64,000 nt of DNA from Aquatica leii (GCA_035610365.1 CM069434.1:30528238-30592237), one strand, 5' to 3'; positions 35,890-49,400 are shown, counted from the first letter of the stretch. The notes: generated by a model not told the origin, from the sequence alone. A program made the numbers and translations.

Positions 35890-37300
35890 TAAGTTGGTTT
35901 CTCATTTGTATCTTCGTACCTTATTTAAAATTTTAATAAACAGACAAATCTAATAAGTCGTTTACTATAAAAGTATAGGCAATTAAGAGAATGACATTAC
36001 AGTCATACCTGTTGGTTATGCAACACGCGTGACATACATAAATTGAATATTGCAGAAACAAAATATAATTAAAATTTTTTATACAATTTATTTAAACAAA
36101 TAATTAACGACAGAAAGCACGATGTTTCAACATGTTATACTTAAATCAAGGAAACACGACATATACGAGAAGCAAGGATTTATGAACGTTTAATAAGTTC
36201 CTTAAATTTTTTAAAAAATTTATAATACGTATTTTATATCACAGACTTTAGAATAACTTAAAGTTGTTGAATATAAGATAGATCCAGTTAAAGTGTCTTT
36301 TTACGAAAAGAATTGAATAAAAATAAATGTAAAACGTGAAATTTTGTTATTTTGAGATAAAGAATGCTTATTAGCTAAGTTACAACTTATATTTTTAATA
36401 TCTTAGATGTGTTAGAATATAGATAAGATAATTCATTAGTAATTTATGCGTGATAACGATTTTATAAAGAGACAAAAACATGTTACAATTGTAAGTTAGG
36501 TTGTCTAAAGTGCGGATTTAAAACAAGAAGAGGTAAAGTGCGGTAACAGAAGGACACATAAAAGAATGTGAAGTGCCGTTATAAAGAAAGACAAAGTGTA
36601 TAAACACTAATAAAAATGGTAAAATGTGGAAATCAACAATTATTCGGAAAAAAAGATCGTATTGCATAAAAAAGACAAAAACAGATAGAAAATTAATTGG
36701 TGAATGTGTGGATAACAACAAATAGCTACGAAAATCCACAAATCCAAAAAATTATGAAAAATAAAATATTACATTGAAGTTAGTTTCAAAAGAAGGGCCA
36801 ACTTGTTAGTCATAAAGTTAAGTCACTAAGAAAACACCAAATTCAGACCTAAGTTAAGAAAAAAATTTTGTCATTCTACAGTTGAATAGTCAACATGTAA
36901 AAACAATTATATAAAAAGTTAATCAGTGAACCACGTAATGCGCCTGAACGTTTAAAAAAGTGAACGGGGCACAATAAATCATAAACATGTGATCGTAACA
37001 CCAAAGGTAGCAAAACATTGAATGTAGCAAAATATCTAATGTAGAAAAGACCGCAAGTGATAATAATCAATTAAAAACGGAGATAAACAATTACGTGCAT
37101 AACGAGGATAATTTAATATCAATGAAATAAATAACCAAATACGTGTACACCAAAGAAAGCGAACAACAATGGAAGAAAAGTGCGATGAATCAACATTCAG
37201 TTTGTTTACATATAAGATTAGGGTTATTTTATTTAAATTATAAGTTTAGAAACGATCGTATTCTAGTGTTGTAACATTTTGATTTTATTTTTATAAATTT
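35890..37300. other. AT-rich DNA, nothing recognised
   Basis: AAAGTGCGG recurs at 36508 and 36535, which is too little to call a repeat. Frames on the minus strand at 36518-36739 and 36876-37070 are hydrophobic, without domain. Confidence 0.5.
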
Positions 37301-37306
37301 GAAATT

Positions 37307-37556
37307 AATATTTTTATTTTGATGTGTATTATAAATGTACCTAATTAAATTGTTTGTTTGTTTATCTTAAAAATTTTGAGTTATTTTGAATACATGTGAA
37401 GATATTTGAACTGATTTTGATGTTTGAATTTAATATTTTTATTTTGATGTGTATTATAAATGTACCTAATTAAATTGTTTGTTTGTTTATCTTAAAAATT
37501 TTAAGTTATTTTGAATACATGTGAAGATATTTGAACTGATTTTGATGTTTGAATTT
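37307..37556. repeat. Tandem duplication, 125-bp period, two units
   Basis: The unit starting AATATTTTTATTTTGATGTG at 37307 is repeated at 37432 with almost no differences (one visible G/A change). High identity implies a recent event; no coding content. Confidence 0.9.
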
Positions 37557-37634
37557 TCCGCATTAGACAAACTTTACAATGAAGCATAACGATTTCATTT
37601 TTTAAAAGTTTAAAAGAATATTACCGCAATATAT

Positions 37635-38094
37635 TGTTGCGTATTTATTTATTAAAAACTAATTTATTTAAAACGACTAAAACTACGTTTACTTATTATA
37701 GAAATATGTATACTTTTAAATTAACCGAACTATTTAAATCTAATAATAAAAACACTTACACTATAATTTATGTATAACCGTTGTATAACACTTAAGATAA
37801 GATAAGATAACGTCCTCGGATTTGTTTACACTATAAGTCACGTTCACTCGATTCGGTGTACACTGTTATTTATTTAAAACGTCGCGCGTGCTAATCACTT
37901 ATTTATCTTCACCTTAATAATCTTCTTAACACATTCGCATTCCAGCAATAACTGACCTACGATTTCTTTCTTACGTATTTATAGACATCGGCGAATCCTT
38001 CTCAAGCGTTCCTTACTTTTCGCTATATCTTCCAGAAACTAGATAAACGTTCTAGAAGGCTCTTGCGTTTGCAAGTAATTTCTTGAACGTTTCA
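37635..38094 (+). mobile_element. Solo LTR (460 bp), target duplication ATAT, same family as 44407-44838
   Basis: Begins TGTTGCGTATTT and ends AACGTTTCA, with ATAT on both sides (37631-37634 and 38095-38098). It aligns along its length with the minus-strand LTR at 44407-44838, including AAGATAAGATAA, ACTGACCTACGATTTC and GAGAAGGCTCTTG or the like. No coding content. ATAT targeting is known for some insect Gypsy-group elements (17.6/297 type); membership here is inference. Confidence 0.75.
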
Positions 38095-38098
38095 ATAT

Positions 38099-41000
38099 GT
38101 ACATAAAATTGGCGTCTTTAATATATTTTATTAAAGCACCCAAATGACGTTTTTTCTGTGCTTGAATGAAATTTTTGCGTGCTATAATAAAATTGATGTA
38201 ATTTTTTTACAACATTGCTTTATTTATAATTTCATATTTTCGTTTAAAATTGACCCAAAAAGACGCAAATTCTAAAAACTAGTATAAAAAACTCGTTTAT
38301 AAGGCTTATGCAACTCATCCTTAGAGAACTATGGCTTCGCCACTTGTTTCTTACACTTGAGTTCGTTCCATAAACCGACCTTATGAATCTTGTTTTTTAT
38401 TATAGGTACTGTTTTTAAATTAATTCATTATTTTAAAAAAATATGGATAAAGAATTAAAAAAAAATATAAAAAACGTATAAATACATTTAATTATTAATA
38501 AACTACATACATTATTTTTTTAGAAATATTATACATTGTATAAAACGATATAAATTTCTTATTAACACAAATTACTGTAACGTAAACAAATTATATCTTT
38601 ATGTGAAATTGTATTATACATCCGAATGAATTTAATTTATTTTTTTTTAAATTACAAGTTTGCTGTATATTAAAATTGAGTTTTGATTAATGTTAAAATA
38701 CGAATTAAAACAGAAATTAATTTTACTACGATAAAATGGTTTTGTGATTGCTACACTGACACGCGTTCCATCACTTGAAACGCACAAAAATTAAAAAAAG
38801 ATTAATACGTGTAATAAATTTAAAGCTTTTATAGTAATTACTTTATTTTTGAAAATGCAAACACTTTAATTGTTTGTAAGCTCATTTCGAAAGAGAAGTT
38901 TTTCATTAATTTTAATATTTATAAAAAAACTAATTATACACATGTTAAGACAAATTGTTTATATTACCATGTAAATATACAAATTGTATAGAAAAATAAC
39001 GTGTTTGCTAAAATTAAGTTTGAAAGTTTTTTCAGAATTTTGGTTTATCACAACAACTTTTTGATTCTTTAAGAAATTCATTATACGGTTGGCCTCACAA
39101 ATAAGCGAAAAACAAATATTTAAATATTTTTCTTGATTTTTGTGGGAATTCATTTAAAAAATAAAAAATACATGAATAAGTTTTGCAATATTTAGTATAA
39201 TTTCTACAATACATAAACAGTAAAAAATAATAAATTTTTTTAATTTATTTTAATTTTTTTCTTAAATAAATTATGTAAATTGTTGTATTTTTTACTATTT
39301 ATTTTATTTTAAATATATTTTTATTACATTTTTAGATTTACACTATAACTAAAAAAATGTTTTTTTAATATATACATGAAGTAATTGTGATACCTGAAAA
39401 ACATAATCAGAAATGTTACTGAGCACATAGTATATCTAATTAAGTTTAAAAATATGGAATGGGAGAAAATATACAAGGTTTAAAATAATACACCACAATA
39501 AATATTGCACAAAAATTTAAATAAATATTTATTAAATAAATTAAATGTGTAAATTTTAGAAGATATTACACTACATTAAAAAATAACGTAATAAAAACAA
39601 CATATATAACAAGATATAAAAGATCTTGACGGATCTGTAATAAATCTAAGTACAAAAGAAAAAATGCTTTTAAAATATATTTATTACATATAAGAGATAT
39701 TATTACGTTTTATTACAAAACAAAGTTAAATAAGATATATCCTTTTACTGGTTTCAAAGGTTTTCTAAAGTGTCTTTTTATTACATTCAAAAAAGCGTTT
39801 CGGCTGTTATCGACGTTTCGGCAATTTAAGATTAAACTTACTAATTGAGCTTTTTAATTAAACTTTGTTTTATCAAAATTATAAAAATAATTGTTTTTTT
39901 GTGTTATTTTACCTTGATACATTTTTTATTGATCGTAAAAAAAATATATAAAGTTGTACGCTAAAAATAAGTAACAAAGATAACATATAAATTGTTTTAC
40001 TTTTTGAGGTGTTACGTTAATTGCATTTGTTAAATCTGGGTATTTGACAAATCTTATTTAGAAAATCCTGAATTGAAAATTAATTTTTAATTGCTTTGTA
40101 GACAACTCATAAATTTTAACTCGACGAATTCAATTCAATCATATGCTCGATTTTGTGATTGGAGCATACAACTTTACGTGATCGGAATTGTAACACATTT
40201 TTGTAGTCTGTTGTAATTTACATTTGATTTTATATTAAAATTAAGTTTTGATAAAAATTTTAAGTTACGTGATAAACGTACAATAAAACTAAAAAAGATA
40301 TCTTATTCAATTAGATGCCGTTTACTTAAGAATAATGTACAATTTGTTATGTTATTTATCTAAAGGTTTGTAGAGCTTCATAAAATACTACAAACTATAC
40401 AACTAATACAAAAATAATTTACTGAAAATTTAGGTACATAAACAAGAATATATTTTTTGTTGAAATAAGATTATTTCATTCAATACTTTTTTTTAGTTGT
40501 GGCGCTATAATCGGTTTATGTCAAAATGTTGCTATCATTTACCTGTTATTTTTGTTTTTAGTTTGTTTTTAATAAATTTTAGTGTATATAATAGACACGT
40601 GACGTGAAATTATATGCAGTTTCTAAAAATTTATGCTGCATAAAAAGGAATAAGGCCAACATTCATTACTTTTAAACGACTTTCAAATAAGAGTTCAGAA
40701 GTACAAAGATAAAAGTAGAAATATTGTCTACAAGGAAGAAACTTACCTGCATAATTCACAGTCAGTGCTTAAATTTTAGGATCACGATATTTAGAAATTA
40801 AAACCACCGATAGCCAAAAACCAGCGTTTGACTGTCCCAAATGTTAGAAGTAAGAAAGGTTTTGTACAAAATTATTTGTTAATATTTATTTCTGTTTTTG
40901 TTTTGGTGTTAGACAATCTATCTTACCACAATGCTACAGCCGGTTAAATCTAACATTTACCGTAAAAAAATGCTACATTAAACCTAGCAATAAAATTTAT

Positions 41001-42350
41001 ATTGTCATTTGGCTATACACAACACATCATTTAAATTGAATGATGTATAAAAACTGTCAGTAAATAAATTTAAGAGAACGGTAAAGTTTTTTGCTCATGT
41101 TGATCAAGTATAGCCAACAGGAAATAATATGAAATAACGTTCTAGAACTTATTATTTGCAAAGGTAAAGATGAAGATAAAAAGAATTTGACAATGACAAT
41201 AATTAATTTTATTGCACATTGTAAACCATTACAAAATTTATTTAACTTGTTTATAGTCAGTAGTTTTGAGTTCTACAGTCTTTCAAACAGTTAACGTTTT
41301 TGAGATTCACTTAAACTTGTCAATTTTTTGTTTGTGTGCTAGTATACTGTATCTGGTACATTACAAGGTTAACACAAATACTATCTAGTCCAGACTGATC
41401 CACATTGTTCGTTTTTGTACAATGTTAAAGGTGCTCTAATTGTTTATCGTCTGGAAAAGCTAGAATTGTTGTTGCTGCTTACTTTTTATTTATTTAACAA
41501 CGCATCCTTCAGCCACACATGTATAGGTATTTTTATCTCCCATGCCGTTATAAGAATGTAATATTTGCACTACCATCTATCAATAACGTTGCAGATGTCC
41601 TTCGTAGACAGTGTTCAGTATATTCTGCTAGTTGTGATAAATGTAAGCATTTTTTCCATCAATATTTTATGTATACCCATTCCAAATTAGTGACATTTGC
41701 CAGTTTAATATTTAATAAACAATCTTGGATTATCTAACGTAGATAAACGAATTGCTAAATATGGTTGGCAAAAATTTAGATAACAGTCTCTGATTAAAGT
41801 AATTAAACGAGAAGTTTTTGTTTTGCTGTTTATGATTTTTACTAAAATTAGTTTGTCTATCTCTTTGATATTATTAACTGTACGATGCAACAGTTTATCA
41901 TAACGACAAGCCCATGTTATCCCAAAGAATAAAAGTACCTAGAAGTTTCAATGGTAAAGTATGATGATTATTAAATTTAAATATCTAATACCTTTGTGGC
42001 CAAATAAACATTTTTAAAAAAGTTATGAAATTGTTGTTTGATTTTTTATGGGTATATCTGCACTTTGTAAATTCTGGTGGTGACATGACATTCTGTTAAA
42101 AGGCACGGAAGATAGAAATGTAACAATTTAGCTGAAGAATACATCATAGAATTCCTTAAATATTTTTCAACTCGAATCGTGTATTAGTCGAATTATCGTT
42201 CAAGAAGAAGCAGCCGATGGCAATAAAATAAAAATAATTGGTGACAATCAGTCAGCAACGACATTAAAAAATATTGTTAATAATATCACTAAAACAAAAA
42301 ATCTTGACATAACAAAAACTTCTATTTTATCTTTCAAAGTTAGTATTAAT
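38099..42350. other. AT-rich DNA with no assigned gene
   Basis: Long homopolymer-rich stretch. A frame at 41519-41737 has a C-x2-C and H-containing segment (SASCDKCKHFFHQYFMY), which could be a decayed zinc finger or PHD-like part of a retroelement. A frame near 42170-42350 has no recognised domain. Neither is supported enough to call. Confidence 0.45.
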
Positions 42351-42489
42351 CATTGACCTGACAGCAACGGAAGGTTACGCTTTCCTCTTGACGAGTAATC
42401 ACAGGCTGCAAAATGTATACAACATTGTAAGAGATAGAAAACGTATTTGTTATACGCACTACTTGTCAAACGACCATTTTGTTTGTTTA

Positions 42490-42968
42490 TTTTTACATAT
42501 TTCTATTACAAGGTAAAAATACATTGTATTTTTTTATATTGGTTTTGGAATTAATTGCCATTAACCACATAATAAATGAAATTTTTTTTAAATAAAGTTT
42601 ACAAGCTCTAACAAAACTGCTTAAAATTTTATACACTACTGTGTTATCCAATGCGAGCAGATGCAAAAGATTACAAGAAAATTGCACTTCCATTCGACCC
42701 AACTCTTTTACAAACGTTAGTCTTACGTTTTCATAATTCGTGCAACTAAACAACAGATGGTTCTAGTCGTCTGCACAATTGTTGTTGCATGTACAGTTAG
42801 AATTACTTCTTAAACCGATACGGTGCAGATGAGTAGGAAAGCGGCCATGTACTAAACGTAATCTGGTTATTAGTGGTAATTCATATTTAGGTAGTAAAAA
42901 ACAAAATATAGATTTAGAGATGACTTTGCAAACTTGTCGACGATTTAATTTTTTATGATTCCTTGTTG
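42490..42968 (-). pseudogene. LINE-1 of the nest (Jockey-like): end of RNase H and C-terminal Cys region
   Basis: On the minus strand a piece VKAQQGIIKN then IVDKFAKSS (end of RNase H) leads into LPLITRLRLVHGRFPTHLHR, CTCNNNCADD and LLFSCTNYENVRLTF. The arrangement of a basic helix, C-x-C and H/L-x-x-C-x-x-(Y/F)E is the C-terminal region of Jockey/I-type ORF2. A stop replaces a codon in the CADD segment. It is continuous with the RNase H start at 45790-46090 once the inserted LINE is removed. Confidence 0.65.
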
Positions 42969-44109
42969 TGCTTTAACTTATACTATAACAAATTTGTCAT
43001 AAAAAATTTTTAACAAAGAATTTGTATTTTAAACTAAACACAATATTATCCGACTACATAAAACAAAAAAAAATCTTGAACCCTCCACAGTTAATGAGTT
43101 CTCTATATACAAATACATCTACTACACTACATGTAATTTTCTTCTCTTTTTTAATACCACTTCCATCCATCTCACTCCTTCTCCTTTTTCTCCCAAAATC
43201 TGCAACCTTCCTCTTTCCTCTTTTCTTAGTTCTATGCATTCCTTTAACATGTGCTCTATATTTTTCCACCTTCCCCCACATAGTCTACATCTTCTATCTT
43301 TATTTTCCTTTCAATACTTATTCTCTTGCTCTTAATTCCCGCATCTAAACCTTGCTACCATTCTTTTTAATCTCAAGCTTTTTTCGCGTTTATGTATCTT
43401 TGAATATTAGCTATTTCACTATATTTGTATACCTCTCATTGTACTTCACCTCTTTTATTCTTGCTCTAGTTTCTTGTCTCTGTAACATTTATCTCTTCTT
43501 ATTATCTTTTCTTATTATCTCATCTTTTATTACCTTTCCTGTCTCCTTTATTTTTATACCTTTTCTCTCTCATTCTCTCTTTCTTCTTGTCCATATTTAA
43601 TTTTTTAATTCTTTACCTCTCTCCAGCACATCTGAAGCAATTTACAGTCTTCTCTTTCTTTTATTTGTTTTTCGTAACACATTGCTTTCTTTCCCGCCTG
43701 TACTCTTATCTTTTATAACTTCATTTTTTTCTACTATGTACCCTGGTTTCTCCCTTTCTAATCCTACCGTCTAATTCCAGTATTTTTCTTTTACTTTCTC
43801 TAATTCCTCTCATTTCTTCCACCTCCATATTTCCGCCCCGTACATTATCACGCTTTTTATTAATTTGTTAAACAATAATCTTATTGTTTCTATTTGCTTC
43901 CCAAACTCTTTCTATCTTATACCCCACACCTGACCTACTATTTTATTACATATTTTTGCCAAGCACTTTATATATGCATCATTCTTATTGTCATATCTGA
44001 TTCGATAACCCAAATAAGTCACTTTATTTATACTTCCTATTACCTCGTCTTTCCACTTCCACTCTACTCTTTTTTTACCCTCTCCCTCCCTTTTTGATAC
44101 ACTATTAAA

Positions 44110-45079
44110 GTACTCGCAATTTAACTTTCGATGCACGTCATTAATGACGTAAAATTCACACCACCTTATGGATTTTTTTTTGTCAAGTTGTTGGTGTGCT
44201 TACTACAGTTGCAGCGTTGTTGGCATTTGTCAATTTTAATTTGTGTTTTTTACGTCAAAGTGCTCATTGTTTTTTATAATTATTTTTGATACAAAACTGT
44301 ACTATTTTGTGCTTGAACGAAATAACGGTAATCCATTAATATCAGTAAATGCTGTGCGAGAGGTACTCTTTTACATAACATTTAAATTTTGGTAATACAT
44401 ACATATTGCAACGTTGTCAAATTCAAGAGCCTTCTCGAAGTTGTTATCCATCTTCTAGAACGTATACTGAAAGATATGGAACACTCGAGAAGAATTTCAA
44501 AAATGTGTATAAATACGAAACAAAGAAATCGTAGGTCAGTTATTTCCGTAATGCGCAGACAGCAGTGTTAAGAAGATTATTCAAGTTTAAATAGATAAAT
44601 CGTTAACGCGTGTGAGATAAACTTACGGTGAATAATCTGATACGTGACTTTAACGTAAATAAGTATTAAACAAGTGTGTGACTTTATCTTATCTTCGTGT
44701 CAGTGATAGCGCTATATATAAATTATACTGTAAGTATTTTTATTAATTATTATTAGATTTAATTAGTTTGGTTAGTGAAACGTGTATATATTTTTAGTAA
44801 AAATAAATTAATTAGTTTTAATAATAAAATTCGTCACAATATATTCTACAGTTATTTCTGTATCTACAGCGGTTGCTAACAACGAAGTTCTTAAATCTCC
44901 TCAAAACGTAATCGCAGTACACCTGCTACGAATGTAGAAACTTTTAATGAAAACGTAATTTGCAATGTAATATTCAGAATGTACGAAAACAGTAAGTTTA
45001 CATGATAATACCGGCAACATGGTTGAATAACTACGTCACTGAGATTAATGACGTGCATTGAAAGTTAAATTGCGAGCAC
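44110..45079. mobile_element. TIR DNA element (970 bp, 534 bp without its own insertion) inside LINE-2, target duplication TAAA
   Basis: The left end GTACTCGCAATTTAACTTTC and the right end, as reverse complement, GTGCTCGCAATTTAACTTTC continue into a 36-bp terminal inverted repeat with 2 mismatches. TAAA lies on both sides (44106-44109 and 45080-45083). The RT reading of LINE-2 stops at KTKI on one side and resumes on the other. No transposase is present. It is interrupted by a solo LTR at 44407-44838. Confidence 0.8.
44407..44838 (-). mobile_element. Solo LTR (432 bp) inside the TIR element, target duplication ATAT
   Basis: On the minus strand it begins TGTGACGAATTTT and ends AACGTTGCA, with ATAT on both sides (44403-44406 and 44839-44842). 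It aligns with 37635-38094 over its whole length in opposite orientation. It is the innermost layer of the nest. Confidence 0.75.
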
Positions 45080-45789
45080 TAAATCTTTGTTTTACCCACA
45101 TTTACACCTAAACACTTTTTTTCCAGATACTTTTTTACTGTCTTTATCATCTCCTTCATTTCTCGTTCTATCTTCGCTATAATCACCATGTCATCCGCAT
45201 ACGCCAAAACCCACAGTTTTAACTTCCCCTATTACTATTCCTCCACTCTGCTGCATCATCAACTCTTTCTCTAAATTCTCTAAATATACTGCAAATAAAC
45301 TAAGACTAAGTGAGCACTCTTGCCTTAATCTTTTATTTGTTCAAAATGCTGCACTTAACTTTCCATCTATTCTTATTTTACACTTTGTCTGATTATACGT
45401 ATATTTCCTCTATATTGCTAACTAGTTCTTCCTCTGTCTGTTTCTTTCATAATATATTCCATAATTTACTCTTATTTATATTATCAAACGCTGCTTTTAT
45501 ATCCAGAAATAACGCAAAAACTTTCCCTCTCTTCACTTCTAATTCTTGGTTTACTATCTGTTGTATATGTATCCTGTCTACCAGTCTAGTAAGATCTTTT
45601 TTCCTCTATTTTTCTTTCCAGTCTTTTTTGCAAAATTGTCATATAAATCTAAACTAGGAATATTATTGCTTCTTTGAAATCATCCGGAAACCTTTCACCA
45701 GACCATATCTTATTTAAAAATTTTCATATTTCGTTTTTCGTTTTTTTTCCTGTATATTTCCATTGCTCTCTTTGCTTTGACTCATACTA

Positions 45790-46400
45790 ATGTGACTGTT
45801 ACATTCAATTCATGAAGCTCAAAAAGTTGTAACATTATGTTTGTAAGTAGATCATTTTCAACGTACTTATTTGAAAATTGAAGTATTGCTGTTAGTATGG
45901 GTTTAGAATCAGAATGGATAATAACATTTGACGTATTATTTTGTTTAATCCAATCCAAGCTTTGATTAATAGCGTATGCTTCTGCAGTAAAAATGAAGCA
46001 ATTATTGTGAAGCCTGAATAAGAATGGCTGTTTGTTACTCCAACTGTAAAAAGCACAACCTGTTCTATTATCAACTTTTGATCCATCCGTAGGTATTAGT
46101 GTGGGTTAATAGATTTTGCAATTACATACTTTACTTGGCGATTATTATTAAAAACTGAAATAACGATTTTGACAAGAAACATTGGGTAGGTAGTATTTTT
46201 TTAGCTTGATAAAGGTTAATAGTATCAGCATATGCAGATACTAAAGGGGGGTCATTTTTAAGTCTCCAGTAAGTATCTGTCAGGCAATGAATATATAAAG
46301 AGTGCAACTTATTTGTTAACTCATTAAATAATCGAATTTTTAATACATTGTATTTATATTCCATGTTTAACGTTTTATTCAAATAATTTTAAACTTGATA
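45790..46400 (-). pseudogene. LINE-1 of the nest (Jockey-like): RNase H domain
   Basis: On the minus strand, PTDGSKVDNRTGCAFYSW, then CFIFTAEAYAINQSLDW, then SNVIIHSDSKPILTA. The RNase H catalytic acids are all visible: Asp in TDGSK, Glu in TAEA, Asp in SDSK. It stops at VTVTLV exactly at the insertion of the second LINE, and the missing strand and C-terminus lie at 42490-42968. Upstream (46131-46382) a linker of the RT-RNase H region is readable in another frame. The RT is too decayed to follow beyond about 46.4 kb. Confidence 0.7.
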
Positions 46401-49400
46401 GGTAAGTTAAAACTTTATGTTAGTACTAAACATTAATTTATCTGAGTAATAACTAAATTTATATTTTGTTAAATTTAAATAAACTTACGTGTATACATCT
46501 ACGTACTTCAAATAATGTTGCTAGAACCCACTCTAAAATTTGAGGTTATAAGTATGTAAACATAAATATATTTCCTTTTCTACATGTTTGAGACAAACAA
46601 ATACATCGCGAAAGCATACAGATTACTCGTCCATAAAGAAGCGTCACTTTCCGATGTTGCCAGGTCAATGGTATAATAAATACAATATTTTAATACAGCA
46701 GGCAAAAAATATTTTTTTTTAAATTATCAAAATTAAATTATTGTTTTTGTTGTTTATTGTAATAGATTTTGTTCTAGTTTAGAATGTTTTTGTTTTAAAC
46801 GTTTCAACGTTTTAAACGTTATTCTGGTACCATTAATACTAGTTTTCTTAATCCTTGGCTTATTTATTCATTTTACGAGGAATAAAGATACGTGTTTTTT
46901 AAAGTTTATTGTAAATTTGCAAGTAAATAAAGATATTTGCATAGCTTAATGCTGGATAATTTTTGTTTTTGTAAACCATTTCTTTTTATTATAATAAGAT
47001 ACTTTTCAATTAGTATCGGTAAAGTAAAGTACAGTTTTAAATTAAATTTTTTGTATTAATACGAAAATGTTAATACTAAAACTGAAAAAATTGATATATT
47101 AAATAAACAACATCGTTTAAATGTAAAAAAATAAAAAAAATTAGAAAAGAATATAAAAACAAACATTTATAACTAATATTTCTTTAAAATAAATAGATCG
47201 GTTTATTTTAAAGAATATTAAATTAAAACTTACAGTAAAACTGAAGATTATTTATTGACTTGCATTAAGAGTTACAACTTTTAAATATAGGTTATCAAAG
47301 TTCTACGAAAAACAATTTTTTTCTAAACTAACGTTAAAAAAATTTAAAGTTTTTAATAAAACTATGTTTTAAAACTATAAATAAAATTTTTTCAATTAAT
47401 ATACAATAATCAATGCTTAATATGTTATTGTTTTAAGTATGTTTTTTGTTTAGCAATAAAACGATATATAAGTGTGTGACTTCTTTTTGAATAATTTATG
47501 TAAGCTTTACTAAATAAAGATTTTATAACTCTAAATCTTAGTTTTCTAGCGTCTTTCGTGCGCAAATATGGTGATGCTTGTGTAAATTTTATGGTTTTTA
47601 AACTACACATAAAAAACTTTAAATGTGTAGAATAAAAAACTTGCACATCTTACGTCATTAGTAAAATATTAATAACACATTAAATGGAACTGTTTCTTTT
47701 GTTTTACGACAGAATTAAAACTACAAAAACAAAAAAATCATTTTATTAAATAAAATGTAATTATTGTTACAAGTTTTTAAACTGGTTATATGAGTCTTAC
47801 TCGTGGTTGTTTAAATTTTGGTCAAGATAGTAATTAACACTGTATTTAACCACATATTTAAGTTTTTTAACATTGATTACGAATATAAAATGTTGCTGAA
47901 CACACTAAATCGTAGCATTTACCTTTTGTTAAGTAAAAAATTGTAGATACTAAAATTTAATAAATAATCAATCATTTTAAAATTTCCGTTTTTGTTAAAC
48001 TATTAACGTTATAGCCCATCGCTTTGTATGGTTTATATTGCTCACATTAAATTCAGTTTGTAGCATTAAAGTGATAAATTTTTTCTTTCGGTTATTTACG
48101 TTTTTGACACTTTACATGCAAACTGCAAAATGAACATACATATGTAACTTAATGCTCAACGAAACTTACTGAATTAATATTCACCAAGACGATTTATATT
48201 AAAATTTGAATATAAAAGCAATTAATGATTTATAACCGTCGGCGTCGTTTGATTTGTGGACGTTTTTTTTTTAAGAAATAAAAGTCTTGTAATATTTGTT
48301 GACGTACATTTCATTACGCTTGTGGCATTGTAGCGGGTGTATTTCGTTTTGTAATATTAAAGTTATTTAACTTTTTTAAACTATTTTTATGATTTAGCTT
48401 TTTTGTTTAAGAACATGTGTATTTAAGTCATTTAAGTCAAATTTATTGTCATACGTTTTAAATGCAAACTGTCGTTGTAGTCTTTGAGATAAAAGTAACT
48501 TTATATTTAGATTGTTTTGTTTAATTTAGTTTTATTAACTTTATGATTTGTCAATGCGTTCTTCGTAGATTTTTTCACAAAGTATTATTACGTAATTATT
48601 TTTTTTTGTCTCTGTTTTAAATTTGTTTGTTTTTTTCTTGTTTTTCATTTGTGATGATTTTACATCACAGTTTTTAAATTAGGCAGTAATTATAAAAATA
48701 GTTTTTTATTTTTGGATTTAATTTGAAGACTTCTTAAGTAGCTGTTTGGAAAGATGATGTAGACGGTTTAGTAAAAATTTAAGTTAAACGAAACTATCCT
48801 ATTTTGTATATAATACGGTCTCTATGTTTCACGTGATACCTAACGAATTGTTTTATCGAAGAATTATGTGTTTCGTGCAGTTTGTGCATTCTATAATTCA
48901 ATTCATTCTTTTGCGGTTCATACTTTTTTTGACAGATATAGTACAACTCCACGACTACCTAAATGTTGGCATTACTGTTTCTAAAGCTTACGTCTAACTA
49001 AAAGCTTGCTTACTGGAAACTACGCAAACAAATTTAAAGTATTCATAATTACCGTTAAAATCAAATGTGATTTTACTTTCTGCAAATTTAAGTGTTTTAA
49101 AGGCATTAAAGTTAACAAGAAAAATTTATAACTTATTGATTGCACGTTTAAGGAACTTTAGAATTACTACAAATAGGTTTTATTGTGCATTCCCTTTTTT
49201 TATTATTAAAGACAAAGTTCTACCGTTTACGAGTTAGTAACCGAAGTTGTTAAATGCGTCAAATTATATTTGATTTAGTCTAAAATTTTTTATTTATTTT
49301 GTTATTTTTCGTGTAAAGTGCGAACTCAACTCAAATAACGTTGTATTAAAAAAACACTTTTGCAATATTGCGTAGTTGCGACAATTTGTTTACATTTTCT

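Larger units (their letters stand above)
43050..45770 (-). pseudogene. LINE-2 reverse transcriptase and C-terminal domain relic
   Basis: Minus-strand pieces in order: KVFALFLDIKAAFDNINK (RT motif A, Asp present), a segment like LFAVYLENLEKELMMQQSGG, and KLWVLAYADDMVIIA with an intact YADD box at 45190-45201. KKYLEKKCLGVNVGKTKI then meets the insertion. After it come RVEWKWKDEVIGSINKVTYL, VGQVWGIR, FGKQIETIRLL, SVIMYGAEIW, and a C-terminal Cys-containing tail near 43230-43330. The order and motifs are those of an ORF2 family frequent in insects; the exact clade is not assigned. Stops and frameshifts are numerous. The Ser/Phe-rich plus-strand frames here are shadows. Confidence 0.75.
42986..45772 (-). 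mobile_element. LINE-2 of the nest: 5'-truncated non-LTR retrotransposon inserted in LINE-1
   Basis: It sits between two copies of a 17-bp target sequence, TGCTTTAACTTATACTA (42969-42985) and TGCTTTGACTCATACTA (45773-45789), with 2 mismatches. Its minus-strand content is RT onward only, so it is 5'-truncated, as is usual for target-primed reverse transcription. Long, variable target duplications are also typical of LINEs. It was later interrupted by the TIR element at 44110-45079. Confidence 0.8.

Noticed and set aside
39780-39830. GTTTCGGC repeat near 39798 and 39820 as a regulatory hairpin
   Set aside because: Two short direct repeats only, without pairing potential or context.
40748-40850. 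GTAAGT donor on the minus strand at 40744-40750 with a short GC-richer upstream segment
   Set aside because: The frames that reach the donor contain several stops and no peptide resembles the receptor ectodomain or TM1.
43022-43600. Hydrophobic Ser/Phe/Leu-rich plus-strand frames resembling membrane proteins
   Set aside because: They are the complement of the Lys/Glu-rich C-terminal region of LINE-2 on the minus strand.
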